This document shows, piece by piece, positions 10,086 to 18,114 of a stretch of DNA of 64,000 bases. Source of the stretch: Sphingomonas sp. LY29. GTDB lineage: Bacteria > Pseudomonadota > Alphaproteobacteria > Sphingomonadales > Sphingomonadaceae. The position numbers were made by a program, and so were the translations under genes. Below the pieces are notes generated by a model that saw only the letters and a program-made list of their open reading frames with translations, did not search any database and was not told the DNA's origin. The stretch lies in the NCBI RefSeq assembly GCF_035593985.1, contig NZ_CP141587.1, positions 124,001 through 188,000 on the forward strand, in the 5' to 3' direction. How positions within the stretch are numbered: the first letter of the stretch is position 1; each line of letters begins with the position of its first letter.

Positions 10086-10724
10086 ATGAACGCAATCGAC
10101 CTTGCGAGCCTGATGTGCTCCCGCCTGTGCCACGACCTGCTGTCGCCCGTCGGGGCATTGAACAACGGCATCGAGCTGCTCGCCGACGAGCAGGACCCCG
10201 AGATGCGCGAGCGATGCATGGAATTGCTCGCCGACAGCGCTCGTGTGACGGCGAACAAGCTGAAATTCTTCAGGCTGGCGTTCGGCGCGGGCGGGGGGTT
10301 CGGTGACGAAATCGACACCGCCGAGGCGCGTGCGGCGGTCGACGGGCTCTACGGCGCGGAAAAGCGGATCGAGCTTGGCTGGATGATCGACGGCGGCAAA
10401 TTGCCGAAGGGCGCGGTCAAGTTGCTGCTCAATCTTGCGATGATCGCGGGCGATGCGCTTGTTCGCGGCGGTCGGCTCGATGTGGGAGCCGAGCGGCGCG
10501 ACGGCGCTTTGGAGATGGTCATTCGCGCTGAGGGGACGCGCATCCTGCTCGATCCCAAGATTCGCGAAACGATCGCGACGGGAGCCAGCGGTGGTCAGGT
10601 CGAGGCCCGGGCCGCCGGGGCCTGGCTTGCCCACAACCTCGCCGCCGAAGCGGGGGGCACGATCCGGCTCAGCGATCCGGCCGATGAAGTCCTTCTGATC
10701 GGGGTCACGCTGCCCGGCCTCTAG
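10086..10724 (+). CDS. chpT: Histidine phosphotransferase ChpT
   Basis: ChpT moves phosphate from the CckA receiver to CtrA and CpdR. This 212-residue protein is built like a histidine-kinase dimerisation domain plus a degenerate ATPase fold. The phosphorylated residue is His16 in SRLCHDLLSPVGALNNGIEL, the signature of the ChpT family. The C-terminal half lacks the G boxes needed to bind ATP, as expected for a pure phosphotransferase. It lies directly before cheA with a CtrA-like box between the genes, and diverges from rluD. The start at ATG 10086 puts the His helix at the expected distance from the N-terminus. Confidence 0.92.
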   Translation: MNAIDLASLMCSRLCHDLLSPVGALNNGIELLADEQDPEMRERCMELLADSARVTANKLKFFRLAFGAGGGFGDEIDTAEARAAVDGLYGAEKRIELGWMIDGGKLPKGAVKLLLNLAMIAGDALVRGGRLDVGAERRDGALEMVIRAEGTRILLDPKIRETIATGASGGQVEARAAGAWLAHNLAAEAGGTIRLSDPADEVLLIGVTLPGL

Positions 10725-10726
10725 GG

Positions 10727-10742
10727 CTAACGCCGTCTTAAC
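10727..10742 (+). promoter_or_regulatory. Candidate CtrA-binding site between chpT and cheA
   Basis: CTAA at 10727-10730 and TTAAC at 10738-10742 are spaced by seven bases. This differs at one position from the consensus TTAA-N7-TTAAC bound by phosphorylated CtrA. It lies three bases after the chpT stop and about 55 bases before cheA, a fitting promoter position for the chemotaxis genes. The match is by eye and not statistically tested. Confidence 0.5.
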
Positions 10743-10761
10743 ACCTCGGGTGCATAGCAGC

Positions 10762-10781
10762 CCCACGAACACATTCGTGGG
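10762..10781 (+). repeat. Perfect 8-bp inverted repeat before cheA
   Basis: CCCACGAA (10762-10769) and TTCGTGGG (10774-10781) form a perfect stem with a CACA loop, 14 bases before the cheA start. There is no T-run, so it is not a classical terminator. It could be an operator or an RNA hairpin affecting cheA translation. Confidence 0.6.
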
Positions 10782-10795
10782 ACGATGGCGCACCG

Positions 10796-13132
10796 ATGGA
10801 CGACCTGATTGCCGACTTCGTGGCGGAATGCCGGGAAATGCTCGATTCACTGGGCGGAGAGATTGTGGCGTGGGAGGCACAGCCCGATGACCGGGCGCGT
10901 CTCGATAGCATTTTTCGCTTCGTCCACACGGTGAAGGGAAATTGCGGCTTCTTCGACTTTCCGCGCCTTGAGGCGCTGAGCCATGCAGCCGAGGATGCGC
11001 TTGCCGACTGCCGCGCCGGACGCCGCCAACCCGACCCGGCACTGGTTAGCGCGGTTCTCGCGGTGATCGACCGGATCGGCGACATGGTCGGGGCGATCGA
11101 TGCCGGTGAGGACTTTCCTGACGGTGACGACAAACCCCTCATCGACGCGCTCGCGCCGGGCGCGGAGACCAGTAGCGTCAAGACGGCTGCCGGCACTGAG
11201 GTAATGAAGGGGCAGACCGCCGCGCCGCGCACGATCCGCCTGTCGGTGGAATTGCTCGACCGGGTGATGTCGGGCGTGAGCGACATGGTGCTGGCCCGCA
11301 ACGAGCTGGCCCGGCGCCTGCGCGAATCGACCGGCGACGTGGCCGTCGATGGAGCGTTCGAGCGGCTGTCGGGAATCATTGCCGAGATGCGCGATGCGAT
11401 TACCCGGACGCGGATGCAGCGCATCGAGAATCTTTTCTCCGCGCTTCCCCGGATGGTCCGCGACCTGTCGTCCGAACTGGGCAAGCATCTGCTGGTCGAC
11501 GTCGACGGCGGCGATGTCGAACTCGATCGCGAAATGATCGAGATGATCCGCGATCCGCTGACGCACATCATCCGCAACGCGGTCGATCACGGCATCGAGA
11601 AGCCGGTTGATCGTCTGAAGGCGGGCAAGCGCGAGATCGGCATCCTGTCGGTGTCTGCGCGTCAGTCGGGTAACCAGATCCTGATCGACATCGTCGACGA
11701 CGGACGCGGCATCGACGGGCAGAAGCTGGTCGACAAGGCGGTCGAAAACGGCCTGATCGACCGCGAAGAAGGCGCGCGGATGAGCCGCGCCGAGCAACTC
11801 GCGCTGATTTTTGAGGCCGGCCTGTCCACCGCTCGCGAAGTTACTTCGATCTCGGGCCGCGGTGTCGGCATGGACGTGGTGCGCTCGAACGTCGAGCGGA
11901 TCGGCGGCGTGGTCGAGATCGATTCGGTGCCGGGCAAGGGCACTCGCATGACGCTCCGCGTTCCGCTGACCCTGACCATCATTCCCGCGCTGACGGTGTC
12001 GATAGGCAATCAGCATTTTGCCATTCCGCGGTCCGCGATCGAAGAGATCGTCCGCGCCAATGGCGAAAGCGTGACGCTCGAGCGGATCGGCGGAGCGGGG
12101 GTTGCCACCATCCGTGGTCGCCGAGTGCCTGAGGTGGCGCTTGCCGACGTCCTCGGCCTGTCGAGCGAATTGACCGACGACCAACGCACGATGGTCGTGC
12201 TTCGGCCGTCCGGTGGAGATGTCTACGCGCTCGCGGTCGATCGCATTCACGATCACGAGGAATTGGTGGTGAAGCCCGCGGCGCCCGCCGTCATGGCGAC
12301 CGGTCTTTACGCGGGCACGACCCTGGCTGACGACGGAAGCCCGATCCTTCTGTTCGATCCCGCGGGACTTGCGCAGGCCGGCGGTATTCACCTCGAAGCC
12401 ATCGATCGCGGCGCACGGATTGCCGATGCACCCGCCCCCACGCAGGACCGCGACGTGCCGGTCATGCTGTTCCGTGGTCTGGACGGTGGCCGCCGGGCGC
12501 TTCGTCTCGGCATCGTCGACCGGATCGAGGAAGTCCCGGCAAGCGCGATCCGCGAAGGCGCGGGACGTCTCCGCGTGCAGCTCGGCGAGGCCATCCTTCC
12601 TCTGGCCGGTGTCGACGGGCACGAGCTGCCGACTGACAAGGTCCGCCTGTTCCGCCTGAACGACGGCTTCCACGAGATCGGCTTTGCCTTCCGCGAGGTC
12701 ATCGACCTGATGACGATCGACCGGAACGTCATTCCGGCCGACGTGCCTGGCGCGATCAGCGGTGTGACCCTGATCGGTGGCGAGCCTGCCGAGCTGATCG
12801 ATGCGCACTGGCTGTTCGCCGAGCATCTGGGTTCTACCGCGACTCCGGCTGCTCAACAGGTCTGCCGCATACCGGCCGGCGATGCGTGGATGCAGAACAT
12901 GCTTCGCCCAATCGTCGAGGCCGCAGGCTACCTCGTCATCGGTGAAGACGACGAACTTGCCGCCGACCTGACGATCATCGCCGACGGCGAACAGGTCGCC
13001 GAAGGGGCAGGACGAGTGTTGCGTCTTGCGACCGACCGCTCGGCTGCCGACGGGCGCGACCTCGTCTATCGCTACGATCGCGGGGGATTGCTGATGGCCC
13101 TAAAGGCCAATGGATCGGGGGTAGGACGATGA
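10796..13132 (+). CDS. cheA: Chemotaxis histidine kinase CheA (extended form)
   Basis: CheA autophosphorylates under receptor control and passes phosphate to CheY and CheB. Domains of the 778-residue protein: Hpt (about 1-105, His44 in HTVKGNCGFF), dimerisation (about 140-220), ATPase (about 230-390; N box IIRNAVDHGIEKP, G1 DDGRGID, G2 SGRGVGMDVV, GKGTRM) and a CheW-like domain (about 395-530). It then continues well beyond a standard CheA with a second CheW-like segment (about 550-670). A final 90 residues resemble a degenerate receiver without a clear phospho-acceptor Asp. The P2 region is very short (MKGQTAAP linker). It overlaps cheW by four bases (ATGA). Confidence 0.93.
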   Translation: MDDLIADFVAECREMLDSLGGEIVAWEAQPDDRARLDSIFRFVHTVKGNCGFFDFPRLEALSHAAEDALADCRAGRRQPDPALVSAVLAVIDRIGDMVGAIDAGEDFPDGDDKPLIDALAPGAETSSVKTAAGTEVMKGQTAAPRTIRLSVELLDRVMSGVSDMVLARNELARRLRESTGDVAVDGAFERLSGIIAEMRDAITRTRMQRIENLFSALPRMVRDLSSELGKHLLVDVDGGDVELDREMIEMIRDPLTHIIRNAVDHGIEKPVDRLKAGKREIGILSVSARQSGNQILIDIVDDGRGIDGQKLVDKAVENGLIDREEGARMSRAEQLALIFEAGLSTAREVTSISGRGVGMDVVRSNVERIGGVVEIDSVPGKGTRMTLRVPLTLTIIPALTVSIGNQHFAIPRSAIEEIVRANGESVTLERIGGAGVATIRGRRVPEVALADVLGLSSELTDDQRTMVVLRPSGGDVYALAVDRIHDHEELVVKPAAPAVMATGLYAGTTLADDGSPILLFDPAGLAQAGGIHLEAIDRGARIADAPAPTQDRDVPVMLFRGLDGGRRALRLGIVDRIEEVPASAIREGAGRLRVQLGEAILPLAGVDGHELPTDKVRLFRLNDGFHEIGFAFREVIDLMTIDRNVIPADVPGAISGVTLIGGEPAELIDAHWLFAEHLGSTATPAAQQVCRIPAGDAWMQNMLRPIVEAAGYLVIGEDDELAADLTIIADGEQVAEGAGRVLRLATDRSAADGRDLVYRYDRGGLLMALKANGSGVGR

Positions 13133-13575
13133 ACGACCTTCTTCTCGTCGTGTCGATTGCCGACACGCGTGTCGCCTTTCCGGCGGCCGGCGTCGAAAGC
13201 GTTGTCGAGCTCGAGGCGCTGATCCCGGTGCCGCGCGCGCCAAGCCATGTCGCCGGCCTTTCCGCCCTGCGAAGCCGTGTTCTCACCGTGATCGATTGCA
13301 GGCGGTCACTTGGACTTGGACAGACCTGTCTTGACGATGGCCTGATCCACGAGGCGGCGGTCGTGGAGGTCGATGGGCATCATTACGCCCTGACTGTCGA
13401 TGTCGTCGAAGACGTAGTGGAAACCCTGTCGGAGCCTTCGTCGATGCGCGTTGCGATGGGCCCGGGCTGGGAACGGGTTTCCAAGGGCGTAGTCGAAACC
13501 GAACAGGGTCCGCTGCTGCTGATCGACGTCGCCGCCCTTATTGCAGGTCCCGGGGTCGAGCAGCGCGCTGCTTAA
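13129..13575 (+). CDS. cheW: Chemotaxis coupling protein CheW
   Basis: This 148-residue CheW-domain protein links receptors to CheA. It has the two-barrel pattern with RVAFPAAGVESVVELEALIPVPRAPSH-type start strands and the VIDCRRSLGL turn after HVAGLSALRSRVLTV. The start codon overlaps the cheA stop (ATGA), indicating translational coupling. The sequence is rather divergent, with an acidic middle stretch (VDVVEDVVETLSEPS). It is the only dedicated CheW in the window. Confidence 0.87.
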   Translation: MNDLLLVVSIADTRVAFPAAGVESVVELEALIPVPRAPSHVAGLSALRSRVLTVIDCRRSLGLGQTCLDDGLIHEAAVVEVDGHHYALTVDVVEDVVETLSEPSSMRVAMGPGWERVSKGVVETEQGPLLLIDVAALIAGPGVEQRAA

Positions 13576-13632
13576 GGCCTTCGTTACTCTTCGTCTTTAG
13601 AACTCAGACCGAACACAACGGGAAAGCGTTTC

Positions 13633-13998
13633 ATGAAAACCTGCCTAATCGTCGACGACAGCAAGGTCATTCGCAAGGTCGCGCGTCATATCCTCGAGAC
13701 GCTGGAGTTCCAGGTCGATGAGGCTGGCGACGGTCGCGAGGCGCTCGAACGCTGCGAAAGCCGGATGCCCGACGTCGTCCTGCTCGACTGGAACATGCCG
13801 GTGATGAGCGGGATGGAATTCCTCAAGCTCCTTCGCCAGCGCGGTCATTCGGACCAGCCCAAGGTCGTGTTCTGCACGACCGAGAACGACATGGCGCACA
13901 TCCGCGCGGCGCTGGAAGCGGGGGCCGACGAATATGTCATGAAGCCGTTCGATCGCGAGACGCTCCACATCAAGCTCCAGCTCGTCGGCGTGGCCTGA
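13633..13998 (+). CDS. cheY: Chemotaxis response regulator CheY
   Basis: This is a 121-residue single receiver domain with all key residues: VDDS acidic pair (8-9), Asp52 in VLLDWNMPVMSG, Thr in FCTTEN and Lys in YVMKPFDRE. It lies 57 bases after cheW and 10 bases before cheB, within the che cluster. Phosphorylated CheY binds the flagellar switch. Some sphingomonads use several single receivers, so this may act as the main output or as a phosphate sink. A purine-rich site (GGGAAAG) precedes the ATG. Confidence 0.9.
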   Translation: MKTCLIVDDSKVIRKVARHILETLEFQVDEAGDGREALERCESRMPDVVLLDWNMPVMSGMEFLKLLRQRGHSDQPKVVFCTTENDMAHIRAALEAGADEYVMKPFDRETLHIKLQLVGVA

Positions 13999-14008
13999 GG
14001 CCAGCCCC

Positions 14009-15124
14009 ATGAACATCCAGTCCGCGCGTTCGCGGAACAGTAGCGTCCCGTCATCCCGACCGTCGCTTTCGCGGCGCATCCGGCTGATGATCGTCGACGA
14101 TTCAATGGTTGCGCGCGCGGTGCTCGGCCGGATGATCGAGAGCGACCCTACCTTCGACATCGTTGCGGTCGCTGGCACGGCCGAACACGCCATCGAGGCG
14201 CTTGGCCAGGTCATGGTCGATATCGTCCTGCTCGACCTCGAAATGCCGGGATTGGGCGGCTTGCGTTCGATCCCCGGGATCCTCGAAGCGGCGAAGGGGG
14301 CGAAGGTCCTGATCGTCTCGTCGCTCGCCGAGGAAGGGGCCGAGGCGACGCTTGCCGCGCTGGCCCTCGGCGCCGCCGACGCGCTTCCGAAACCCGGCAC
14401 GGGCCGCTTCAACGGCACCTTTTCCGACGTCTTGCTCGGCAAGCTTCGTGAGCTTGGATTTGCCGAGCGCAAGACTCGCGACGTCTTCGCTCCGGGCAAG
14501 GTCGATGCAGCGTCGCTTCGTGCAGCGGTCGACGAACCGCTCGAACTGTTGGCGATCGGCGCATCGACGGGCGGCATTCCCGCGCTTGGCACCCTGTTCG
14601 CCGGCATGCCGAAAAAGATCGGCGTTCCGATCCTGCTCACCCAGCATTTGCCCCCAGCCTTCATGACGGTGTTCGCACGGCAGATGGCCGTCGCATCGGG
14701 GCGCGACTGTGTCGTGGCCGAGGATGGTATGCCGCTGGTGGCCGACCGAATTCATGTCGCCCCGGGCGATGCGCATCTGATTGTCGACCAGATCGGCAGC
14801 GCGCCGGTAATCCGCCTGTTGAAAACACGCGCAGCGAGCGGGTGCATGCCGTCGGTCGACCCGATGTTCGCGTCGGCGGGCAACGTCTTCGGCAAGGGCG
14901 CGCTTGGTGTCGTTCTGACCGGCATGGGCCGCGATGGCGTCGAGGGCGCACTTCATCTCGTCAACGCCGGCGGTGCAGTCATTGCGCAGGATCAGGCGAG
15001 CTGCGCCGTCTGGGGCATGCCGCGTGCTGTTACCGAGGCGGGCCTGGCCTGCGCGGTACTTCCGCCAGACAAGATCGCCCGCCGGATCGCTGGCCGCGTG
15101 TCAGAAGCTTCCTCGTGCAGGTAA
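14009..15124 (+). CDS. cheB: Chemotaxis protein-glutamate methylesterase/glutamine deamidase CheB
   Basis: CheB removes methyl groups from receptors during adaptation. The 371-residue protein has an Arg/Ser-rich extension of about 24 residues, a receiver domain (Asp76 in IVLLDLEMPG) and the esterase domain. The catalytic triad is recognisable: Ser in IGASTGGIPAL (about 186), His in TQHLPPAFM (about 213) and Asp in TGMGRDGVEG (about 309). Its stop overlaps the GTG start of cheR. The polar N-terminal extension before the receiver is uncommon, and the real start could be the internal ATG at MIVDDS. Confidence 0.93.
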   Translation: MNIQSARSRNSSVPSSRPSLSRRIRLMIVDDSMVARAVLGRMIESDPTFDIVAVAGTAEHAIEALGQVMVDIVLLDLEMPGLGGLRSIPGILEAAKGAKVLIVSSLAEEGAEATLAALALGAADALPKPGTGRFNGTFSDVLLGKLRELGFAERKTRDVFAPGKVDAASLRAAVDEPLELLAIGASTGGIPALGTLFAGMPKKIGVPILLTQHLPPAFMTVFARQMAVASGRDCVVAEDGMPLVADRIHVAPGDAHLIVDQIGSAPVIRLLKTRAASGCMPSVDPMFASAGNVFGKGALGVVLTGMGRDGVEGALHLVNAGGAVIAQDQASCAVWGMPRAVTEAGLACAVLPPDKIARRIAGRVSEASSCR

Positions 15125-15966
15125 GCGACAGCTCCAGCCGCATTCTCGCAGGCCTGCTTGAGGCCCGGACTGGTCAGCAGCTGACGATGAGCCGTCGCTG
15201 GCGAATTGAAACCGCGCTGTCCGCGCTGCTTCGCGAACGCCAGATTCCGACTCTCGACGAGCTGATCACGATCCTTGTGATGGGTCGCGACCCCAATCTT
15301 GCGACGCAGGTGGTGGAGGCGTTGCTGAACAACGAGACCTATTTCTTCCGCGACCGATCGCCATTCGACCTGGTCGCCAAGTCGGCGCTTCCCAAGCTGG
15401 CCAAGGCCCGCGAAGCGAGCCGTCGTCTGCGGATCTGGTCGGCTGGCTGTTCGACCGGGCAGGAAGCTTATTCCCTCGCGATGATGTTCGCCGAAGATCC
15501 GATCCGCTGGCGCGGCTGGACGATCGACATCGTCGGCAGCGACGTCAGCGAAAGCGCGGTGCGTCGCGCACGCGACGGGGTCTACACCCAGTTCGAAGTC
15601 CAGCGCGGCCTTGGCATCACGCAGATGATCCGCTGGTTCGAAGAGGTCGAAGGCGGCTGGCGCGCGATCGAGCCATTACGCCGGCACGTCCGCTTCCAGG
15701 TTCACAATTTGCTCGAACCCGCGCCGCATCCGGGTCAGTTCGACCTCGTTCTTTGCCGCAACGTCTTGCTGTACCTGAATGCCGATCGCCGGGCACAGGT
15801 GTTCGACCGGATCGCAGGCGCGATGGCGCCCGACGGGCTGCTGATGCTCGGGGCGGGCGAGACAGTCATCGGCCAGACTCGGCGACTGGAGGCGAGCACC
15901 GAGATGCGCGGCCTTTACGGTCTGGTCGAGAATGCTTCGGGCGGGCAGCGCGCGTTGGGGGCTTGA
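15115..15966 (+). CDS. cheR: Chemotaxis protein methyltransferase CheR
   Basis: CheR methylates receptor glutamates using S-adenosylmethionine. The 283-residue product has the all-helical N-domain (GLLEARTGQQL, NNETYFFRD) and the Rossmann methyltransferase core with SAM loop IWSAGCSTGQEAYSLAM. Further conserved parts are GSDVSESAVRRAR and FDLVLCRNVLLYL. GTG 15115 is chosen because it overlaps the end of cheB by ten bases and gives the normal length; no strong ribosome site is visible. It is the last chemotaxis gene; no receptor gene is in the window. Confidence 0.92.
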   Translation: MQVSDSSSRILAGLLEARTGQQLTMSRRWRIETALSALLRERQIPTLDELITILVMGRDPNLATQVVEALLNNETYFFRDRSPFDLVAKSALPKLAKAREASRRLRIWSAGCSTGQEAYSLAMMFAEDPIRWRGWTIDIVGSDVSESAVRRARDGVYTQFEVQRGLGITQMIRWFEEVEGGWRAIEPLRRHVRFQVHNLLEPAPHPGQFDLVLCRNVLLYLNADRRAQVFDRIAGAMAPDGLLMLGAGETVIGQTRRLEASTEMRGLYGLVENASGGQRALGA

Positions 15967-15982
15967 CCGCGACCCCTGCGTC

Positions 15983-16678
15983 ATGCGCCATGCCCGCATG
16001 GACGTGACGCGGCTTCCTTCCCCTAATCATGATGAGCGCCTGCTGCCCGTCTCGATGATTGTGCTCCATTATACGGGCATGCCAGATGCCCAGAGCGCCA
16101 TCGATCGTCTTGGCAGCCCGGACGCGAAAGTATCCGCCCATTATGTCGTCCAGGAGGACGGCGCGATCCTGCAGATGGTCGATGAGGACCGACGCGCCTG
16201 GCATGCTGGCAAAAGCTATTGGCGCGGATTTACCGACGTCAATTCGGCGAGCGTCGGGATCGAAATCGTCAATCCGGGCCATGAGTTCGGCTATCGGCCG
16301 TTTCCGGACGAGCAGATCGCGGCGCTGATTCCTCTCGTCGCGGACATCAAGGAGCGCCACGGAATCGGCCGCGGCAACGTCGTCGGCCACTCGGACATCG
16401 CACCGAGCCGGAAGGAGGATCCCGGCGAACTCTTCCCTTGGCATGCACTGGCGCGGCGACGACTCGCACTGCCAAGCCCGAGCCGCGACCTGATGGACCC
16501 CTATTGGACTGACGCCGGCTTCCTGCTGGCGCTGGAACGGTTCGGTTACGACGTCACCGACAGCCTGAAGGCCGTGATCGCGTTCCAGCGGCGCTTTCGT
16601 CCGGAGCTGATCGACGGCATCGTCGACGGCGAGTGCCGGGCCAAGCTGCTCGCGCTCTTGCTGCCCCGCCCGCAATAG
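15983..16678 (+). CDS. N-acetylmuramoyl-L-alanine amidase (Amidase_2/AmpD family)
   Basis: This 231-residue zinc amidase cleaves the bond between MurNAc and the stem peptide. The zinc site is formed by His in VLHYTGM and His in VVGHSDIAPSRKEDPGELFPW. WHAGKSYWRG and SVGIEIVNPGHEFGY are the substrate-cleft segments of the AmpD/AmiD family. A C-terminal peptidoglycan-binding fold (WTDAGFLLALERFGY to GECRAKLLALL) follows, as in AmiD. No signal peptide is visible, which would favour cytoplasmic recycling of anhydro-muropeptides (AmpD role), in line with AmgK/MurU at 54-56 kb. ATG 15983 is the first plausible start and 15998 is an alternative. Confidence 0.88.
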   Translation: MRHARMDVTRLPSPNHDERLLPVSMIVLHYTGMPDAQSAIDRLGSPDAKVSAHYVVQEDGAILQMVDEDRRAWHAGKSYWRGFTDVNSASVGIEIVNPGHEFGYRPFPDEQIAALIPLVADIKERHGIGRGNVVGHSDIAPSRKEDPGELFPWHALARRRLALPSPSRDLMDPYWTDAGFLLALERFGYDVTDSLKAVIAFQRRFRPELIDGIVDGECRAKLLALLLPRPQ

Positions 16679-16692
16679 ACCATATCGCGGCG

Positions 16693-17070
16693 GCCAGGGG
16701 ACCGGGCGACCGCGGCCGTCCGCAAGGATGGGCGAGGAAAGTCCGGGCTCCACGGAACGACGGTGCCGGGTAACGCCCGGCGGACCTCGCGCTTGTCGAG
16801 GGGTTCAGGGAAAGTGCCACAGAAAGCATACCGCCCGTCTTCGGACGGGTAAGGGCGAAAGGGTGCGGCAAGAGCGCACCGCGCGGCCGGCAACGGGCGC
16901 GGCACGGTAAACCCCACCGGGTGCAAGACCGAATAGGGGTGGCACATGGGCCTGTTCCGGCTCGCCACCCGGGTTGGTTGCTTGAGCGGCGCGGTGACGC
17001 GTCGCCTAGAGGAATGGTCGCCCAGGCGTCGAAAGGCGCTGGACAGAACCCGGCTTACAGGTCCCCTGGC
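16693..17070 (+). ncRNA. rnpB: RNase P RNA (type A)
   Basis: This is the catalytic RNA that trims tRNA 5' leaders. Helix P1 is visible as an 11-bp pairing, GCCAGGGGACC (16693-16703) with GGTCCCCTGGC (17060-17070). Universally conserved blocks are in order: GAGGAAAGTCCGGGCTCC near the 5' end (16733-16750), GGCAACGGG and GGTAAACCCCACC in the middle, AGAGGAATGGTCGCC (17008 onwards), and ACAGAACCCGGCTTACAG near the 3' end. The length of about 378 bases fits alphaproteobacterial type A RNAs. The flanking genes are unrelated. No clear terminator follows, and the 3' end is set by P1. Confidence 0.96.
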
Positions 17071-17126
17071 ACATTCGCCCGTCGCTGCGCTCGCAATGAC
17101 GGCACCGACCGATTAGACAGGACACG

Positions 17127-17669
17127 ATGGCCAAGCCGACCCGATCCGATGACTGGGGATTTCCCCGCTGGCGCTCTTACGGCACCAAGGGCCGCGAAGC
17201 GGCGCGTGTCCGGCTGTGCGACCGCGAGGGCTGCAACGAGACCGGAGACCGGCCCGCCCCGAAGGCGCCCAACAGCCCCGAGCGCTGGATGTTCTGCCAG
17301 GCGCACGCGGCCGAATATAACAAGGGCTGGAATTACTTCGCGGGACTAAGCGCGGAAGAGGCCGCGAAACGCGCGGCCGATGAGGAAAGCGGCGCATCCG
17401 CCTTTCGCCAGAGCGCGCATTACCAGTGGGCAGGATCGGGAGACGGCAGCCGGTCGCGCGACGAAATGCGCGCGCTCGATGCGCTGGAAGTCGATCCCGA
17501 TGCCGACTTCGCGGCGATCAAGGCCGCCTATCGTCGTCTCGCCAAGGAATTTCACCCCGACGTCAACCGGGACGACGAGGCCGCGGCCACGCGGTTCCAG
17601 CAGGTCCAGGCCGCCTACGAAGTGCTTCGCCGCTCCGAAGAGCGTCGAGCCGCGACGGCTACGGATTGA
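17127..17669 (+). CDS. J-domain protein with N-terminal Cys-rich segment
   Basis: This 180-residue protein has its J domain at the C-terminus (about 113-178; ALDALEVDPDADFAAIKAAY, then the HPD tripeptide in EFHPDVNRDD), the reverse of classical DnaJ. The first 70 residues hold CDREGCNETG and WMFCQAHAAEYNKGWNYFAG, which could bind one metal ion (three Cys and one His). J domains stimulate Hsp70 ATPase; the N-terminal part presumably chooses the client. I recognise this layout as a conserved alphaproteobacterial DnaJ-like protein of unknown client. Its 3' end overlaps the converging thioesterase gene by 11 bases. Confidence 0.85.
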   Translation: MAKPTRSDDWGFPRWRSYGTKGREAARVRLCDREGCNETGDRPAPKAPNSPERWMFCQAHAAEYNKGWNYFAGLSAEEAAKRAADEESGASAFRQSAHYQWAGSGDGSRSRDEMRALDALEVDPDADFAAIKAAYRRLAKEFHPDVNRDDEAAATRFQQVQAAYEVLRRSEERRAATATD

Positions 17670-18114
17670 GCATGAACGTGCCGGTCGCCTGCGCGATCGG
17701 CCGGCTCTCGTCGCCGCCGTGCGCCATCCCTCGGACGAAGGCGACCTGGCGCGTCAGCTTGTAGCATTCGCAGCGCGCGATCACCGTTTCGCCACGCAGA
17801 GCCGGGCGGAGATAGTCCAGCCTGAGGTCGATGGTGACGATCGGCTGAAAGCGACCGAGCGCGATCCACACCGATGCACCGCCGCAGGTGTCGAGCAAAC
17901 TGACGATGGCCCCCGACGCGAGAATGCCTTGCTCGGGAATGCCGACCAGTTCTTCGCGCCACGGCAGCGCCAATTCGATCCACTGATCCTCCGCAGCGCG
18001 GAACTCGAAGCCGACTGCGCGGCCGTGCCCAACCTCGCGAACCAGCGCGAAGAACCGCGCCGGGTCGAACCGGCCATCGACATTGGCGTGGGCGCGGTCG
18101 GGCGTCGCGGTCAC
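17659..18114 (-). CDS. Hotdog-fold thioesterase (PaaI/4HBT family)
   Basis: This 151-residue protein has the single hotdog domain pattern. The central helix is ILASGAIVSLLDTCGGASVWIAL, with an acidic residue (Asp) at the usual catalytic place, followed by strands TIDLRLDYLRPA and VIARCECYKLTRQVAFVRG. Such enzymes hydrolyse acyl-CoA thioesters, often aromatic ones; the substrate is unknown. Start GTG 18114 overlaps the stop of the upstream SufE-like gene (GTGA), so the two are co-translated. Confidence 0.82.
   Translation of the reverse strand: MTATPDRAHANVDGRFDPARFFALVREVGHGRAVGFEFRAAEDQWIELALPWREELVGIPEQGILASGAIVSLLDTCGGASVWIALGRFQPIVTIDLRLDYLRPALRGETVIARCECYKLTRQVAFVRGMAHGGDESRPIAQATGTFMLNP

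Noticed and set aside
10847..12856. Antisense open frame of about 669 codons across cheA
   Set aside because: Codon bias clearly follows the cheA strand, and the antisense product shows no domain.
17081..17102. GTCGCTGCGCTCGCAATGACGG after rnpB (shown to 20 bases: GTCGCTGCGCTCGCAATGAC)
   Set aside because: It resembles a short motif I remember as repeated in alphaproteobacterial genomes, but only one copy is seen here and no structure supports a function.
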